Origin: an uncultured Nocardioides sp.
Lineage (GTDB): Bacteria; Actinomycetota; Actinomycetes; Propionibacteriales; Nocardioidaceae
Length of the DNA: 64,000 nucleotides
Direction: 5' to 3'
NCBI GenBank assembly: GCA_902805885.1
Contig: CADCUM010000086.1
Coordinates: 1 to 64,000, forward strand
Shown here: in pieces, positions 24,938-34,500 of the stretch
Position numbering within the stretch: the first letter of the stretch is position 1
Layout of the letters: each line of letters starts with the position of its first letter
Program-made: the position numbers and the translations under genes
The notes under the pieces: generated by a model
Told to the model about the DNA's origin: nothing
What the model saw: the letters and a program-made list of their open reading frames with translations, nothing else
The model's database searches: none

Positions 24938-25513
24938 ATGGGGGTCATGGACGACGCGGAGAGGCTGCAACCCGGCACGGTCGAGGAGTGGAGCGCCTGG
25001 CTGCGCGAGCACCACGGCCGCCATCAGGGCGTGTGGCTGGTCTCGCGACGCACGCACGCCGAGCGGGCGTTCTCCTACGAGGAGTCCGTGCTGGAGGCCC
25101 TGCGGTTCGGCTGGGTCGACTCGACCGTCAAGCCGGTCGACGCGGACCACACGATGATGTGGTTCGCGCCCCGCCGCAGGGGCAGCGTGTGGACCCGCAT
25201 CAACAAGGGCCGGGTCGCCCGGCTCGAGCAGGCAGGGCTGATGGAGCCGGCCGGCACGGCTGCGGTCTCCCTCGCCAAGGAGACCGGGACGTGGACCCTG
25301 ATGGACCAGGTCGAGGACCTGGTCGTCCCCGACGACCTGTCGGAGGCGTTCGAGCACCACCCGGGCGCTCGCCAGCACTGGGAGTCGTGGTCGCCCTCGG
25401 CGCGGAAGGCTATCCTCGGCTCGATCGTGCTGGCCAAGCGGGCCGAGACGCGTGCCGCCCGGGTCGCCGCGACCGCCGAGAAGGCTGCCCGCGGGGAGAG
25501 GGCGGTCACGTGA
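24938..25513 (+). CDS. YdeI/OmpD-associated family protein
   Basis: This 191-residue protein contains EWSAWLREHHGRHQGVWLVS, ALRFGWVDSTVKPVD and FAPRRRGSVWTRINKGRV, followed by an Ala/Arg/Lys-rich tail. These blocks define the YdeI/OmpD-associated (bacteriocin-protection-like) family. It is cytoplasmic and its biochemical role is unknown. ATG 24938 or ATG 24947 may be the start; the first is given. Its end is followed by two tandem 33-bp repeats shared with the convergent DsbA-like gene. Confidence 0.82.
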   Translation: MGVMDDAERLQPGTVEEWSAWLREHHGRHQGVWLVSRRTHAERAFSYEESVLEALRFGWVDSTVKPVDADHTMMWFAPRRRGSVWTRINKGRVARLEQAGLMEPAGTAAVSLAKETGTWTLMDQVEDLVVPDDLSEAFEHHPGARQHWESWSPSARKAILGSIVLAKRAETRAARVAATAEKAARGERAVT

Positions 25514-25515
25514 CA

Positions 25516-25581
25516 GGACGTCGTCCCTCCTCGACCACCGGGGAGGTCGGACGTCGTCCTTCCTCGGCCGGCGGGGAGGTC
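25516..25581. repeat. Two tandem 33-bp repeats between convergent genes
   Basis: Copies at 25516-25548 and 25549-25581 both begin GGACGTCGTCC and end GGGGAGGTC, with only a few differences. Each contains a partial CCTCC/GGAGG inverted repeat. They lie between two gene ends, with the last bases in the stop codon of the DsbA-like gene. They could act as a weak bidirectional terminator; no U-run is present. Confidence 0.75.
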
Positions 25582-26284
25582 AGACGGCGCAACCCTCCGG
25601 GCCGCATGCCTCGCCACCCGCGACCAGCTCGATCGGCGGGTGGGCGTCCGCCCACGCCCGCTCCAGCACCTCGTTGAAGAGCCCGACCGGCTGCGCGCCG
25701 GAGACGCCGTACTTCTGGCCCACCACGAAGAACGGCACGCCGGTCGCGCCGTACGCCCGCGCCTGCTCGGCGTCCGCCCACACCTCGTCGGTGAGCTCGT
25801 CGCCGGCGAGCAGCGCGTCCACCGCGTGGGCATCGAGCCCGGCGCGCACGGCGACCTCGCGCAGCACTCCGTGGTCGGCGACGTCGCGCGCCTGGACGAA
25901 GTACGCGTCCAGGAGCGCCTCCTTCACCTCTCCCTGCAGCCGCGTGCCGCCCGGACGCAGCGCGAGGTGGATCAGCCGGTGCGCGGCGACGGTGTTGAGG
26001 TGGAGGGTGTCGGCGAGCCGGAAGAGCAGGCCCTCCTCCGCGGCGACCGCCTCGACCTGGTCCTGCATCTGCCGCGCGCCCGCGGGCGACTGGCCGTACT
26101 TGCGGGCCAGCATGGTGACCGTCGGCTCGGTCGGCTCGGTGGGGGCACCGGGGTCGAGCTGGTAGGAGCGCCAGCGCACCTCGACCTGGTCGCGGTGGTC
26201 GAACGCGGCCAGCGCCTTCTCGAGCCGGCGCTTGCCGATGTAGCACCAGGGACAGACGACGTCGGACCAGACCTCGATGAGCAT
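25580..26284 (-). CDS. DsbA-family (FrnE-like) thiol oxidoreductase
   Basis: This 234-residue thioredoxin-fold protein has the active site CPWCYIGKRRLE at residues 11-22 and the cis-proline loop ATGVPFFVVGQKYGVSGAQP. It has no signal peptide, so it is cytoplasmic and belongs to the FrnE/2-hydroxychromene isomerase-like branch rather than periplasmic DsbA. The C-terminus carries a C-x5-C pair (GGEACGPEGCAV), common in this branch. Oxidoreductase or polyketide-related roles are known for relatives. Confidence 0.9.
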   Translation of the reverse strand: MLIEVWSDVVCPWCYIGKRRLEKALAAFDHRDQVEVRWRSYQLDPGAPTEPTEPTVTMLARKYGQSPAGARQMQDQVEAVAAEEGLLFRLADTLHLNTVAAHRLIHLALRPGGTRLQGEVKEALLDAYFVQARDVADHGVLREVAVRAGLDAHAVDALLAGDELTDEVWADAEQARAYGATGVPFFVVGQKYGVSGAQPVGLFNEVLERAWADAHPPIELVAGGEACGPEGCAV

Positions 26285-26304
26285 GTCCGGTCCAACCGCA
26301 GCGG

Positions 26305-27834
26305 TCAGCGCGTTGTTCCGGCCGTCCGTGCCTCGGTCCGCGGTGCCAGGGCCTGCTGGCGCAGGACCGTACGGCGCCGCAGGAGGACGCAGCCGAGGAA
26401 GCCGAGGACCAAGGCCGCCAGCACGCCGAGGTTGGCGAACGCCCAGGCGCCGTCCCTGCCGCCGAGGCCGAGCGGGCCGAGGAGGTAGCCCTGCCAGTTG
26501 TTCCACTCGGTGTCCTCGACGGTGTTGGTCACCAGGCCCCAGCCCACGAGCATCGCCGCAGCCATCAGCACCACGGCCGGCCAGTCCCAGGCGCCGTACC
26601 GTCCGCGCTCGTCGAACAGGTCGGCGTCGTCGTAGGCGCCCTTGCGCAGCAGGAGGTCGCCGATCATCACGCCGGCCCAGGCCCCGAGCGGCACGCCCAG
26701 GGTGATCAGGAAGCTGGTGAAGGGGCCGATGAAGGAGTCGGCGAAGAACACCACGTAGATCGTGCCGAGGGTCAGCAGCACCCCGTCGACGAGCGCCGCC
26801 GTCGGGCGCGGGATGCGCAGGCCCAGCGAGAGCAGGGTCAGCCCGGAGGAGTAGATGCCGAGCACGGCGCCACTGACGAGGGCGAGGACGGCGGCCACGA
26901 GGAACGGCACCAGCGCCCAGGTCGGCAGCAGGGTGGCCAGCGTGCCGATCGGGTCGAGCGCCACGCCGTCGAGGACCTCGGTCGAGGAGCCCGCCAGCGC
27001 CAGGCCGAAGAGGATCAGCAGGACGGGCGCGAGCGCCCCGCCGAAGGTGTTCCAGAAGACGATCGCCGGGCCGGAGGCGTCACGGGACTGGTAGCGCGAC
27101 CAGTCGGCCGCGATGTTGATCCAGCCGAGACCGAAGCCGGTCATCACCATCACCAGGGCGCCGACGACGGCCTGGTTGGAGCCGGCGGGGATGGACTGGA
27201 CGGCCGCCCAGTCGATCTCGTCGACGGTGAGCGCGACGTAGACCAGGGTGGCGATGCCGGTGAGCCAGGTGAGGACCGACTGCATCCGCATGATGACGTG
27301 GTAGCCGGCGACGCTGGCGCCGACGATGAGCGCCGCCACCACCACGGTCGCGCCGACCTTGGTGGCCGTGCCCCCGCCCCAGCCGAGGCGCTCGAAGATC
27401 GTCGCCGTGGCGAGGACCGCCAGGATCGCCAGGAAGGTCTCCCACCCGATCGAGACGAGCCACGACATCACGCCGGGGATCCTCTGCCCCTTCACGCCGA
27501 ACGCCGCGCGGCTGAGGATCATCGTCGGGGCGGAGCCGCGCTTCCCGGCGACCGCCACGACGCCGCAGAGCAGGAACGAGACGACGACCCCGACCACGGT
27601 GACCAGGACGCCCTGCCAGAAGGAGATCCCGAAGTAGAGGATGAACGCCGCGTAGCTCATGCCGAAGACCGACACGTTCGCCGCGAACCAGGGCCAGAAC
27701 AGGTCGCGGGGGCGCGCGGTGCGCTGCGCCTCGTCGATGATCTCGATGCCGGTCGTCTCGACCCCGAGGCGGCGGGTCTGCTCCAGCCCGGACGGCGACG
27801 CCGGGTCCTGCATGGTGTGGCTCATGCCTGGCAT
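26305..27834 (-). CDS. NCS1-family cytosine/purine permease
   Basis: The 509-residue membrane protein has about 12 hydrophobic spans and family blocks such as RPRDLFWPWFAANVSVFG, AFGVKGQRIPGVMSWLVSIG and NIAADWSRYQSR. NCS1 proteins import nucleobases, hydantoins, allantoin or thiamine with H+ or Na+. No pathway gene is adjacent to fix the substrate. In-frame ATG codons at 27834 and 27825 are both possible. It lies 20 bp upstream of the DsbA-like gene in the same direction. Confidence 0.9.
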   Translation of the reverse strand: MPGMSHTMQDPASPSGLEQTRRLGVETTGIEIIDEAQRTARPRDLFWPWFAANVSVFGMSYAAFILYFGISFWQGVLVTVVGVVVSFLLCGVVAVAGKRGSAPTMILSRAAFGVKGQRIPGVMSWLVSIGWETFLAILAVLATATIFERLGWGGGTATKVGATVVVAALIVGASVAGYHVIMRMQSVLTWLTGIATLVYVALTVDEIDWAAVQSIPAGSNQAVVGALVMVMTGFGLGWINIAADWSRYQSRDASGPAIVFWNTFGGALAPVLLILFGLALAGSSTEVLDGVALDPIGTLATLLPTWALVPFLVAAVLALVSGAVLGIYSSGLTLLSLGLRIPRPTAALVDGVLLTLGTIYVVFFADSFIGPFTSFLITLGVPLGAWAGVMIGDLLLRKGAYDDADLFDERGRYGAWDWPAVVLMAAAMLVGWGLVTNTVEDTEWNNWQGYLLGPLGLGGRDGAWAFANLGVLAALVLGFLGCVLLRRRTVLRQQALAPRTEARTAGTTR

Positions 27835-27955
27835 GGTCGCTCACGGCGGCGGTACGGCGCCAGCCGACGGCCCCGCAGCGGTGGTCGGGGCGCGGAAGCG
27901 CGGTCGTGCCCGGGACGACCACCCCTGCCGTGCTGTCGCGTGCTGTTCGACCACG

Positions 27956-28336
27956 TCACCCCGGAGCACTCTCGCTGTCGTAGCCCCCGCAGGTCCCGTA
28001 GGTGGCCGGGTCCTCCTCGAAGGCCGCCCTCTTGCCGCCGACAGCGGCCGCGCCGCTGACCGTGGCGCCGACGACGGCGAGGACCACCAGGCCTGCCGCG
28101 GCGAGGCGGAGCCCGCGGCCCCCGATGACGGCGACGAGCACCGCGAGAGCCCCTGCCACCCCCGCCACGAGCGGGCCGAGCCCGGCCCCGCCCAGCCAGA
28201 CCTGCTCCAGCGCCCCGGTGTCGCCGCAGACGTCGCCGTACTCCCGCAGGAGGCCGTAGGTCGCAGCACATCCCAGTCCCACGAGCCCGAGACTCAGGAC
28301 CAGGACGACGAGGGCGGCGCGATCACGTGTGCGCAT
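27956..28336 (-). CDS. Small membrane protein of unknown function
   Basis: This 126-residue frame starts at ATG 28336 and shows three or four hydrophobic segments (ALVVLVLSLGLVGLGC, GPLVAGVAGALAVLVAVIGG, LAAAGLVVLAVVGATVSG). Cys residues occur at both ends of the exported loops (YGDVCGDTG and YGTCGGYD). Codon use is typical of the region, with GC-rich third positions. No family is recognised. It sits between two unrelated leftward genes. Confidence 0.6.
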   Translation of the reverse strand: MRTRDRAALVVLVLSLGLVGLGCAATYGLLREYGDVCGDTGALEQVWLGGAGLGPLVAGVAGALAVLVAVIGGRGLRLAAAGLVVLAVVGATVSGAAAVGGKRAAFEEDPATYGTCGGYDSESAPG

Positions 28337-28414
28337 GGACGGACACTAGATCGTCCGGGGTGGCGGGCGGATGAGCACGGATGCGCATCCTGCGCCCCGA
28401 CTCGCACCGGTTGC

Positions 28415-28891
28415 TCACTCCACGAAGATCGTCTCGAGGGTCACGAAGATCGCGAATATCCCCAGGAGCGACGGCGGGCCGGCCCACCAGGCGATGCGCC
28501 GTTGCTCCTGGGCGTCGGCGCCGGCAGCCCCGAGATCGGATCGCCACCAGTGGTAGCCCTGAAGGTCGACGGGCGCCGTCGCGAGGACGAACGGCGCGTA
28601 GGCGAGCATGGCCGGACCGCTGACGAGCAGCGCCCAGTAGGACGCGCCCAGATGTCTCGAGAGCACGTGCCCGAGGACCGCCAGCACGCTGTACCCGACG
28701 AGGGCAGCTACGGACATGATGAGCGAGCATGGTCCCGTCGCGGGACCCCACTCCGCCGTGCGAGAGACCCACCACTCGGCGAGCCGCCTGTCCGAGTCGT
28801 GTCGGACGCCGAGGTAGAGGCCCCAACCGAAGACGACCGCACCCACGGCCGCGACCATCCACCACCCGTCCATCAGCGTGCGTCCCGGCAC
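28415..28891 (-). CDS. Hypothetical membrane protein
   Basis: The 158-residue product has four hydrophobic stretches, at about residues 11-28, 57-75, 84-104 and 138-157. A short cytoplasmic loop contains HDSDRRLAEWWVSRTAEWG. I recognise no domain. The third-position GC is slightly lower than in the neighbouring metabolic genes, and several codons are unusual (AGG, TCG runs), which might reflect a recent acquisition. A start further inside (MDGWW) is possible. Confidence 0.5.
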   Translation of the reverse strand: MPGRTLMDGWWMVAAVGAVVFGWGLYLGVRHDSDRRLAEWWVSRTAEWGPATGPCSLIMSVAALVGYSVLAVLGHVLSRHLGASYWALLVSGPAMLAYAPFVLATAPVDLQGYHWWRSDLGAAGADAQEQRRIAWWAGPPSLLGIFAIFVTLETIFVE

Positions 28892-29044
28892 GGTCGTCGG
28901 TCATGGGTCACGGCGACGACCGTAGCGGGGCGCGGTGCCCCCGCGGCGCCCGCTGAGGTCAGCTCGATCCCGGTTGCGCGGTCGCGCAGGGCGTGGGCAC
29001 ACAGGTAGGTCTTGCCCGGCCAGGGCCTCTGAAGAGACGCACGA

Positions 29045-29075
29045 AGCCCCCTCCGCCCGTCAGGCGAAGGGGGCT
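29045..29075 (-). terminator. Terminator after ilvC
   Basis: A long stem, AGCCCCCTCCGCC paired with GGCGAAGGGGGCT around a short loop, lies just downstream of the ilvC stop. In the transcript it is followed by a U-poor stretch (UUCGUGCG), so it is of the GC-rich, L-shaped actinobacterial kind. It closes the ilvBNC transcript. Confidence 0.75.
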
Positions 29076-29088
29076 GCGGCTCGGCAGG

Positions 29089-30117
<1,029 letters not shown>

Positions 30118-30164
30118 GGTGGGCTCTCCTTCGTGAGGGTTTCTCTGGGTGGTGGTGCGCGGGG

Positions 30165-30704
30165 TCAGCGGGCGACGGGTGGGGCGGGGACCGGGACGGG
30201 GCGCAGGGTCCGCTCGCTGATCGAGCGGGACCCGCGGCCGACGGCGACCATGCCCGACTGGACGAGCTCGCGGATGCCGAAGGGCTCCAGCACGCGCAGG
30301 AGGTCGGCCAGCTTGTCGGCGTTGCCGACGGCCTGCACGGTCACCGCGTCGGGAGCGACGTCGACGACCTTCGCCCGGAAGAGCTGTACGGCGTCGAGCA
30401 CGGCGCCGCGCGTGGAGGCGTCGGCCCGCACCTTGACGAGCAGCAGCTCGCGGTTGACCGAGGCCCCGCCGTCGAGCTCGACGATCTTGATGACCTCGAC
30501 CAGCTTGTTGAGCTGCTTGGTCACCTGCTCGAGCGGGGACTCCTCGACGTTGACGACGATCGTCATGCGGGAGACCTCGGGATGCTCCGTCGGTCCCACG
30601 GCGAGGCTGTCGATGTTGAAGCCGCGGCGCGAGAACAGGCCGGCGATGCGGGCCAGGACGCCGGGCTTGTTCTCCACCAGCACGGAGAGCGTGTGCCTGC
30701 TCAT
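30165..30704 (-). CDS. ilvN: Acetolactate synthase regulatory subunit
   Basis: The 179-residue protein has an N-terminal ACT domain ([37 protein letters not shown]) and the C-terminal ILVN domain. It activates the catalytic subunit and confers feedback inhibition by valine. Its ATG overlaps the ilvB stop by 4 bp (ATGA), so the two subunits are made in step. The C-terminus carries an extra Pro/Val-rich tail compared with the family. Confidence 0.96.
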   Translation of the reverse strand: MSRHTLSVLVENKPGVLARIAGLFSRRGFNIDSLAVGPTEHPEVSRMTIVVNVEESPLEQVTKQLNKLVEVIKIVELDGGASVNRELLLVKVRADASTRGAVLDAVQLFRAKVVDVAPDAVTVQAVGNADKLADLLRVLEPFGIRELVQSGMVAVGRGSRSISERTLRPVPVPAPPVAR

Positions 30705-32473
30705 GCCCTGACCTCCCAGTCGTCCGAGACGTCGTCGAACTGCGGCGCGAGGTCGCGGGCGTACTTGATCTCGTCGTTGCTCGTCCCGGCGGCCACCATC
30801 GGCCAGACCATGGCGTCGCGGTGGACCCGGAAGTCGACCACGACCGGCCGGTCGTTGATGCCCATCGCCTTCTCGATCGTGGCGTCCACGTCGTCGGGCG
30901 ACTCGCAGGCCAGACCCGCACAGCCGTAGGCCTCGGCGAGCTTGACGAAGTCGGGGATGCGCTTGGAGTGGAGGTCGGTGTTGGAGTAGCGCTCGTTGTA
31001 GAACAGCGTCTGCCACTGGCGCACCATGCCGAGCGACTCGTTGTTGATGATCGCCACCTTGATCGGGATGTCGTTGATCGCGCAGGTGGCGAGCTCCTGG
31101 TTGGTCATCTGGAAGCACCCGTCGCCGTCGATGGCCCAGACGGTCGCGTCCGGCCGTCCCACCTTGGCGCCCATGGCTGCCGGCACGGAGTAGCCCATCG
31201 TCCCGAGACCGCCGGAGTTGAGCCACGTGCCGGGGTTCTCGTAGCCGATGAAGTGGGCGGCCCACATCTGGTGCTGTCCCACGCCGGAGGTGTAGATGGC
31301 GTCGGGGCCGGCGATGGCGCCCAGCCGCTCGATGACGTACTGCGGCGCGAGCCCGTCGTCCGGCGCGTCGTAGCCGAGCGGGTAGGTCTTCTTGACCCCC
31401 GCCACGAAGTCCACCCACTGCTCGTAGTCGCCCTGCACACCCTGCTGGCGCAGCAGCGCGACGAGGTCGGCGATGACCTCCTTGCAGTCACCGACGATCG
31501 GCACGTCGGCGTGGCGGTTCTTGCCGATCTCGGCGGGGTCGATGTCGGCGTGGATGACCAGCGCCCCGGGCGCGAAGGAGTCGAGGTTGCCGGTGACCCG
31601 GTCGTCGAAGCGCGCGCCGAGGCTGATGATCAGGTCGCTCTTCTGCAGCCCCGCGACGGCTGCGACGGTGCCGTGCATGCCCGGCATCCCGAGGTGCTGC
31701 GGGTGGCTGTCGGGGAAGGCCCCGCGCGCCATCAGCGTGGTGACGACGGGGATGCCGGTCAGCTCGGCCAGCTCCGCGAGCTCTCGCGAGGCGCCGGCGC
31801 GGATGACGCCGCCGCCGACGTAGAGCACGGGCCGGCGGGCTGCGCCGATCAGGCGCACGGCCTCCTTGATCTGCTTCGCGTGCGGCTTGGTCACCGGGCG
31901 GTAGCCGGGCAGGTGCAGCTCGGTGGGCCACTGGAACGTGGTCTGCGCCTGGAGCGCCGACTTCGCGATGTCCACCAGCACCGGGCCGGGGCGGCCGGTC
32001 GAGGCGATGTGGAAGGCCTCGGCGATGGTCCGCGGGATGTCGGCGGGGTCGGTCACCAGGAAGTTGTGCTTGGTCACCGGCATGGTGATGCCGCGGATGT
32101 CGGCCTCCTGGAAGGCGTCCGTGCCGATCATCGCCGCCCCGACCTGACCGGTGACGGCCACCATCGGCACCGAGTCCATGTGGGCGTCGGCCAGCGGGGT
32201 GACGAGGTTGGTGGCGCCGGGACCGGAGGTCGCCATGCAGACGCCGACGCGACCGGTCGCCGCGGCGTACCCCTGGGCGGCGTGCCCCGCGCCCTGCTCG
32301 TGGCGGACGAGGATGTGGCGGATGCGCGTCGAGTCCATCAGCGGGTCGTAGGCCGGCAGGATCGCCCCGCCCGGGATGCCGAAGATGTCGGTGACGCCGG
32401 CCGCCTCCAGCGAGGTGATCAGGCTCTGGGCCCCCGTGACCGGGTCCCGTCCGTCAGCAGCCTGTTGGCTCAT
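30701..32473 (-). CDS. ilvB: Acetolactate synthase catalytic subunit
   Basis: This 590-residue ThDP enzyme makes acetolactate for valine/leucine and acetohydroxybutyrate for isoleucine. The catalytic Glu59 lies in [25 protein letters not shown]-like ([15 protein letters not shown]) and [11 protein letters not shown] are typical. The ThDP-Mg motif begins [17 protein letters not shown] and continues to INNESLGMV. It is the first gene of ilvBNC and is preceded by a 14-residue leader peptide and an intrinsic terminator. Confidence 0.97.
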   Translation of the reverse strand: MSQQAADGRDPVTGAQSLITSLEAAGVTDIFGIPGGAILPAYDPLMDSTRIRHILVRHEQGAGHAAQGYAAATGRVGVCMATSGPGATNLVTPLADAHMDSVPMVAVTGQVGAAMIGTDAFQEADIRGITMPVTKHNFLVTDPADIPRTIAEAFHIASTGRPGPVLVDIAKSALQAQTTFQWPTELHLPGYRPVTKPHAKQIKEAVRLIGAARRPVLYVGGGVIRAGASRELAELAELTGIPVVTTLMARGAFPDSHPQHLGMPGMHGTVAAVAGLQKSDLIISLGARFDDRVTGNLDSFAPGALVIHADIDPAEIGKNRHADVPIVGDCKEVIADLVALLRQQGVQGDYEQWVDFVAGVKKTYPLGYDAPDDGLAPQYVIERLGAIAGPDAIYTSGVGQHQMWAAHFIGYENPGTWLNSGGLGTMGYSVPAAMGAKVGRPDATVWAIDGDGCFQMTNQELATCAINDIPIKVAIINNESLGMVRQWQTLFYNERYSNTDLHSKRIPDFVKLAEAYGCAGLACESPDDVDATIEKAMGINDRPVVVDFRVHRDAMVWPMVAAGTSNDEIKYARDLAPQFDDVSDDWEVRA

Positions 32474-32530
32474 GTCCCTCTCCTCGGTGCCGCGGTCCCG
32501 CGAGTGCGGGTCCCGCCCAGCTCAGCCCAA

Positions 32531-32561
32531 CAAAAAACCCCTCAGCCCGGCGGGCGAGGGG
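32531..32561 (-). terminator. Attenuator terminator upstream of ilvB
   Basis: A stem pairs CCCCTC with GAGGGG, with an inner GCCC/GGGC pairing around a GGC loop. It is followed in the transcript by six U then GUUG. It lies 30 bp after the leader-peptide stop codon and 58 bp before the ilvB start. Confidence 0.85.
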
Positions 32562-32590
32562 AGGACGCGCGTGCGGTCGGTCTGACGACC

Positions 32591-32635
32591 TCAGCCCACG
32601 CGTCGCGTGCGTACAAGAATGATCTCGGTGCGCAT
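32591..32635 (-). CDS. Leader peptide of the ilvBNC attenuator
   Basis: A 14-codon frame reads MRTEIILVRTRRVG and stops at TGA. The codons ATC ATT CTT GTA encode Ile-Ile-Leu-Val in a row and are followed later by a further Val. Use of ATT, CTT and GTA, rare in this GC-rich genome, would sharpen sensitivity to charged tRNA. A U-rich terminator follows. This matches leader-peptide attenuation known for actinobacterial ilvB genes. Confidence 0.85.
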   Translation of the reverse strand: MRTEIILVRTRRVG

Positions 32636-32674
32636 GCGACAACCGTCCTCGTCCGGCCGGTTCGGCGTCAAGCC

Positions 32675-32724
32675 AGACTAGGTCCCGTCCCACCATTTGG
32701 TACGCCGATCCCACCATGTGGCAC
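32675..32724 (-). promoter_or_regulatory. Probable ilvB promoter with two 17-bp direct repeats
   Basis: Two direct copies of (G/A)TCCCACCAT-x-TGG-x-AC on the plus strand lie at 32687-32703 and 32708-32724, exactly 21 bp (two helical turns) apart. Just inside them, at 32675-32680, the minus strand reads TAGTCT, a TAnnnT-type -10 box. That would start transcription about 33 nt before the leader ATG. The repeats would then overlap the -35 region, as for a regulator site. Confidence 0.5.
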
Positions 32725-32734
32725 CGAGTCACGC

Positions 32735-33415
32735 TCAGCGACCCATCCGCGTGCAGATGCAGGACCGGTTTCCGTCTGCGTCCTCGACCACCCAGTACGA
32801 CGGCGCCGCCGCGTCGCTGACCAGCCGCCCGCCAGCGTCGAGCACGGCCTGGAGGCGCCGCTCCCCCTCGTCGTGCGGCACCCACACGTCGAGGTGCCAG
32901 CGTTGCTCGGGCTGGGTCGGGGGCAGCTCGGGGCCCCCACTGCCGGGCTCCTGGAACCACATCGTCGGAACCTGCCCGCTGGGGTCGACGGGCTCGTCGT
33001 CCCTCACCTCGCCCCCGAGGAGCGCGGCGTAGAACGGAGCCAGGCGCGCCCCGTCGGCGGTGTCCAGACCGGGCTCCAGCTGGGTCAGGCCGGAGACGTC
33101 CGCGGTCGCGCCGAGCTCGGCCGCGAGGCCGCTGACTCGCCGGGCGAGGTCGAGGTCGCGACTGGTGATGCCGCCGACGTCGTGGCTCGAGAGCGTGACG
33201 ATGACCTCGCCGTAGGTCAGCGAGAGGTCGGGGTGGTGGTCGGCCTCCTCCGCAGCCGCGCCGATCCGCTCCACGAGGCGGAGGCCGGTGGCGAAGTCGC
33301 CGGTGCGGAACCGCGCGCGGATGCCGTGGGCCAGGTGGCGCCAGTCGTCCAGGCCGGCCTCGCGCACCTCCGATGCGCTGAGCGTCTGCCTCGGGTCCGC
33401 GGGGGTCTCCGTCAT
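32735..33415 (-). CDS. Pterin-4a-carbinolamine dehydratase fused to a VOC/glyoxalase domain
   Basis: In this 226-residue protein, residues 10-105 match PCD/DCoH: EVREAGLDDWRHLAHGIRAR, then the catalytic EADHHPDLSLTYGEVIVTLS with HH. Residues 110-226 form a VOC domain ending SYWVVEDADGNRSCICT. PCD dehydrates 4a-hydroxytetrahydrobiopterin after aromatic hydroxylases and also occurs in genomes that lack them. The ATG at 33415 matches the family start. It lies 43 bp after the LD-carboxypeptidase gene, in the same direction. Confidence 0.87.
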   Translation of the reverse strand: MTETPADPRQTLSASEVREAGLDDWRHLAHGIRARFRTGDFATGLRLVERIGAAAEEADHHPDLSLTYGEVIVTLSSHDVGGITSRDLDLARRVSGLAAELGATADVSGLTQLEPGLDTADGARLAPFYAALLGGEVRDDEPVDPSGQVPTMWFQEPGSGGPELPPTQPEQRWHLDVWVPHDEGERRLQAVLDAGGRLVSDAAAPSYWVVEDADGNRSCICTRMGR

Positions 33416-33458
33416 GGCTCCGACCCTGCCACGGGGCGCCGACACTGACCAGCCGCGC

Positions 33459-34475
33459 TCATCCGAGGTGCTGGGTGATCTCCCGCGTGTCCCCGTCGAC
33501 CACCACGCGGGCGAGTGCTCCGTTGACCAGCGGCAGGTGGGGCGGCACGTGGCCGATCTCGAGGTCCACCACGATCGGGAGGTCCAGCCTGCCGAGAGCG
33601 TCGAGGACGGCCTCCCGCTGGGTCATCTGGTCGTGGTCCGGGGCCTTCGTCCGCCCCACCAGCACCGCCGCGGCGTGGTCGAACCAGCCCGCCAGACGCA
33701 ACCCGTGGAGGTTGCGGCAGATCTCGACGGCGTCGTCCTCGCAGGCCTCGAGGTACACCACCGTCGGAGCATCCAGTCGCTCGGCCCACGCGCGCACGTC
33801 GCCGTACGGCGTCCCGGCGAGGTTGGCGACGGTCTCGATGCAGCCACCGATGAGCCGACCGGTGACGTCCACCGTGCCTCCGCCGAGCACCTCCCAGGCA
33901 CCCTCGCCGACGCGCTTCCACTCCGTCGCCCGCACGTCCTCGAGCCACCACCAGTCCGCCACGAGCCCGGAGTCGCGCTGGGTGACCGCCCCCTCGGCCG
34001 CAGCCAGGTCGAGCCAGTGGACCAGCCCCTCCGGCACGGCGTACGGCGTGTCCGCGAGGTTGTCGCCGTGCACCGTGGCCCAGCCCAGCCGGGTGGTGAG
34101 CGGCACCAGCAGGGTGGCGATGTCGGAGAAGCCGACCACCCAGGTCGGGTCCGCGGCGGTGAGAGCGTCCCAGTCGAGCAGGTCCACGAGGTCGATCGCG
34201 GTCTCGCCTCCCCACGGAGGCAGCACGCAGGCGATGTCGGGGTCGGCGAGCATCCGGGTCAGCTCCGCGGCGCGCTCCCCCGCCGGAGCGGACGTGACGC
34301 CGGAGCCGTCCATGCACGCGCCCACCTCGACGTCGTACCCGCGTCCGCGCAGCCACTGGATGCAGAAGTCGATGCGCTCCACCGCCCGGCCGGCCACGCC
34401 GGCGGAGGGTGACGTCACACCGATCCGGTCGCCGGGTCGGAGAGGGGCGGGGATCTTGACGGGATGACCGGCCAT
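33459..34475 (-). CDS. LD-carboxypeptidase (S66 family)
   Basis: The 338-residue protein belongs to S66 serine peptidases (LdcA/MccF). The nucleophile Ser117 is in WVVGFSDIATLL, the catalytic Glu in VVYLEACEDD and the His in LEIGHVPPHLPLVNG. LdcA trims muropeptide L,D bonds in wall recycling; the MccF branch inactivates microcin-C-like peptide nucleotides. Which branch applies cannot be told without comparison. The ATG at 34475 is preferred over a longer frame because it gives the usual family start. It is divergent from the DUF6973-like gene. Confidence 0.88.
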   Translation of the reverse strand: MAGHPVKIPAPLRPGDRIGVTSPSAGVAGRAVERIDFCIQWLRGRGYDVEVGACMDGSGVTSAPAGERAAELTRMLADPDIACVLPPWGGETAIDLVDLLDWDALTAADPTWVVGFSDIATLLVPLTTRLGWATVHGDNLADTPYAVPEGLVHWLDLAAAEGAVTQRDSGLVADWWWLEDVRATEWKRVGEGAWEVLGGGTVDVTGRLIGGCIETVANLAGTPYGDVRAWAERLDAPTVVYLEACEDDAVEICRNLHGLRLAGWFDHAAAVLVGRTKAPDHDQMTQREAVLDALGRLDLPIVVDLEIGHVPPHLPLVNGALARVVVDGDTREITQHLG

Positions 34476-34500
34476 GCCGTCAGTCTGGCAGGGTGGTCGG

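Noticed and set aside
32666-32671. TTGACG on the minus strand as a -35 box for ilvB
   Set aside because: No acceptable -10 box lies 16-19 bp downstream, and the spacing would put the start inside the leader peptide. TAGTCT as a -10 fits better.
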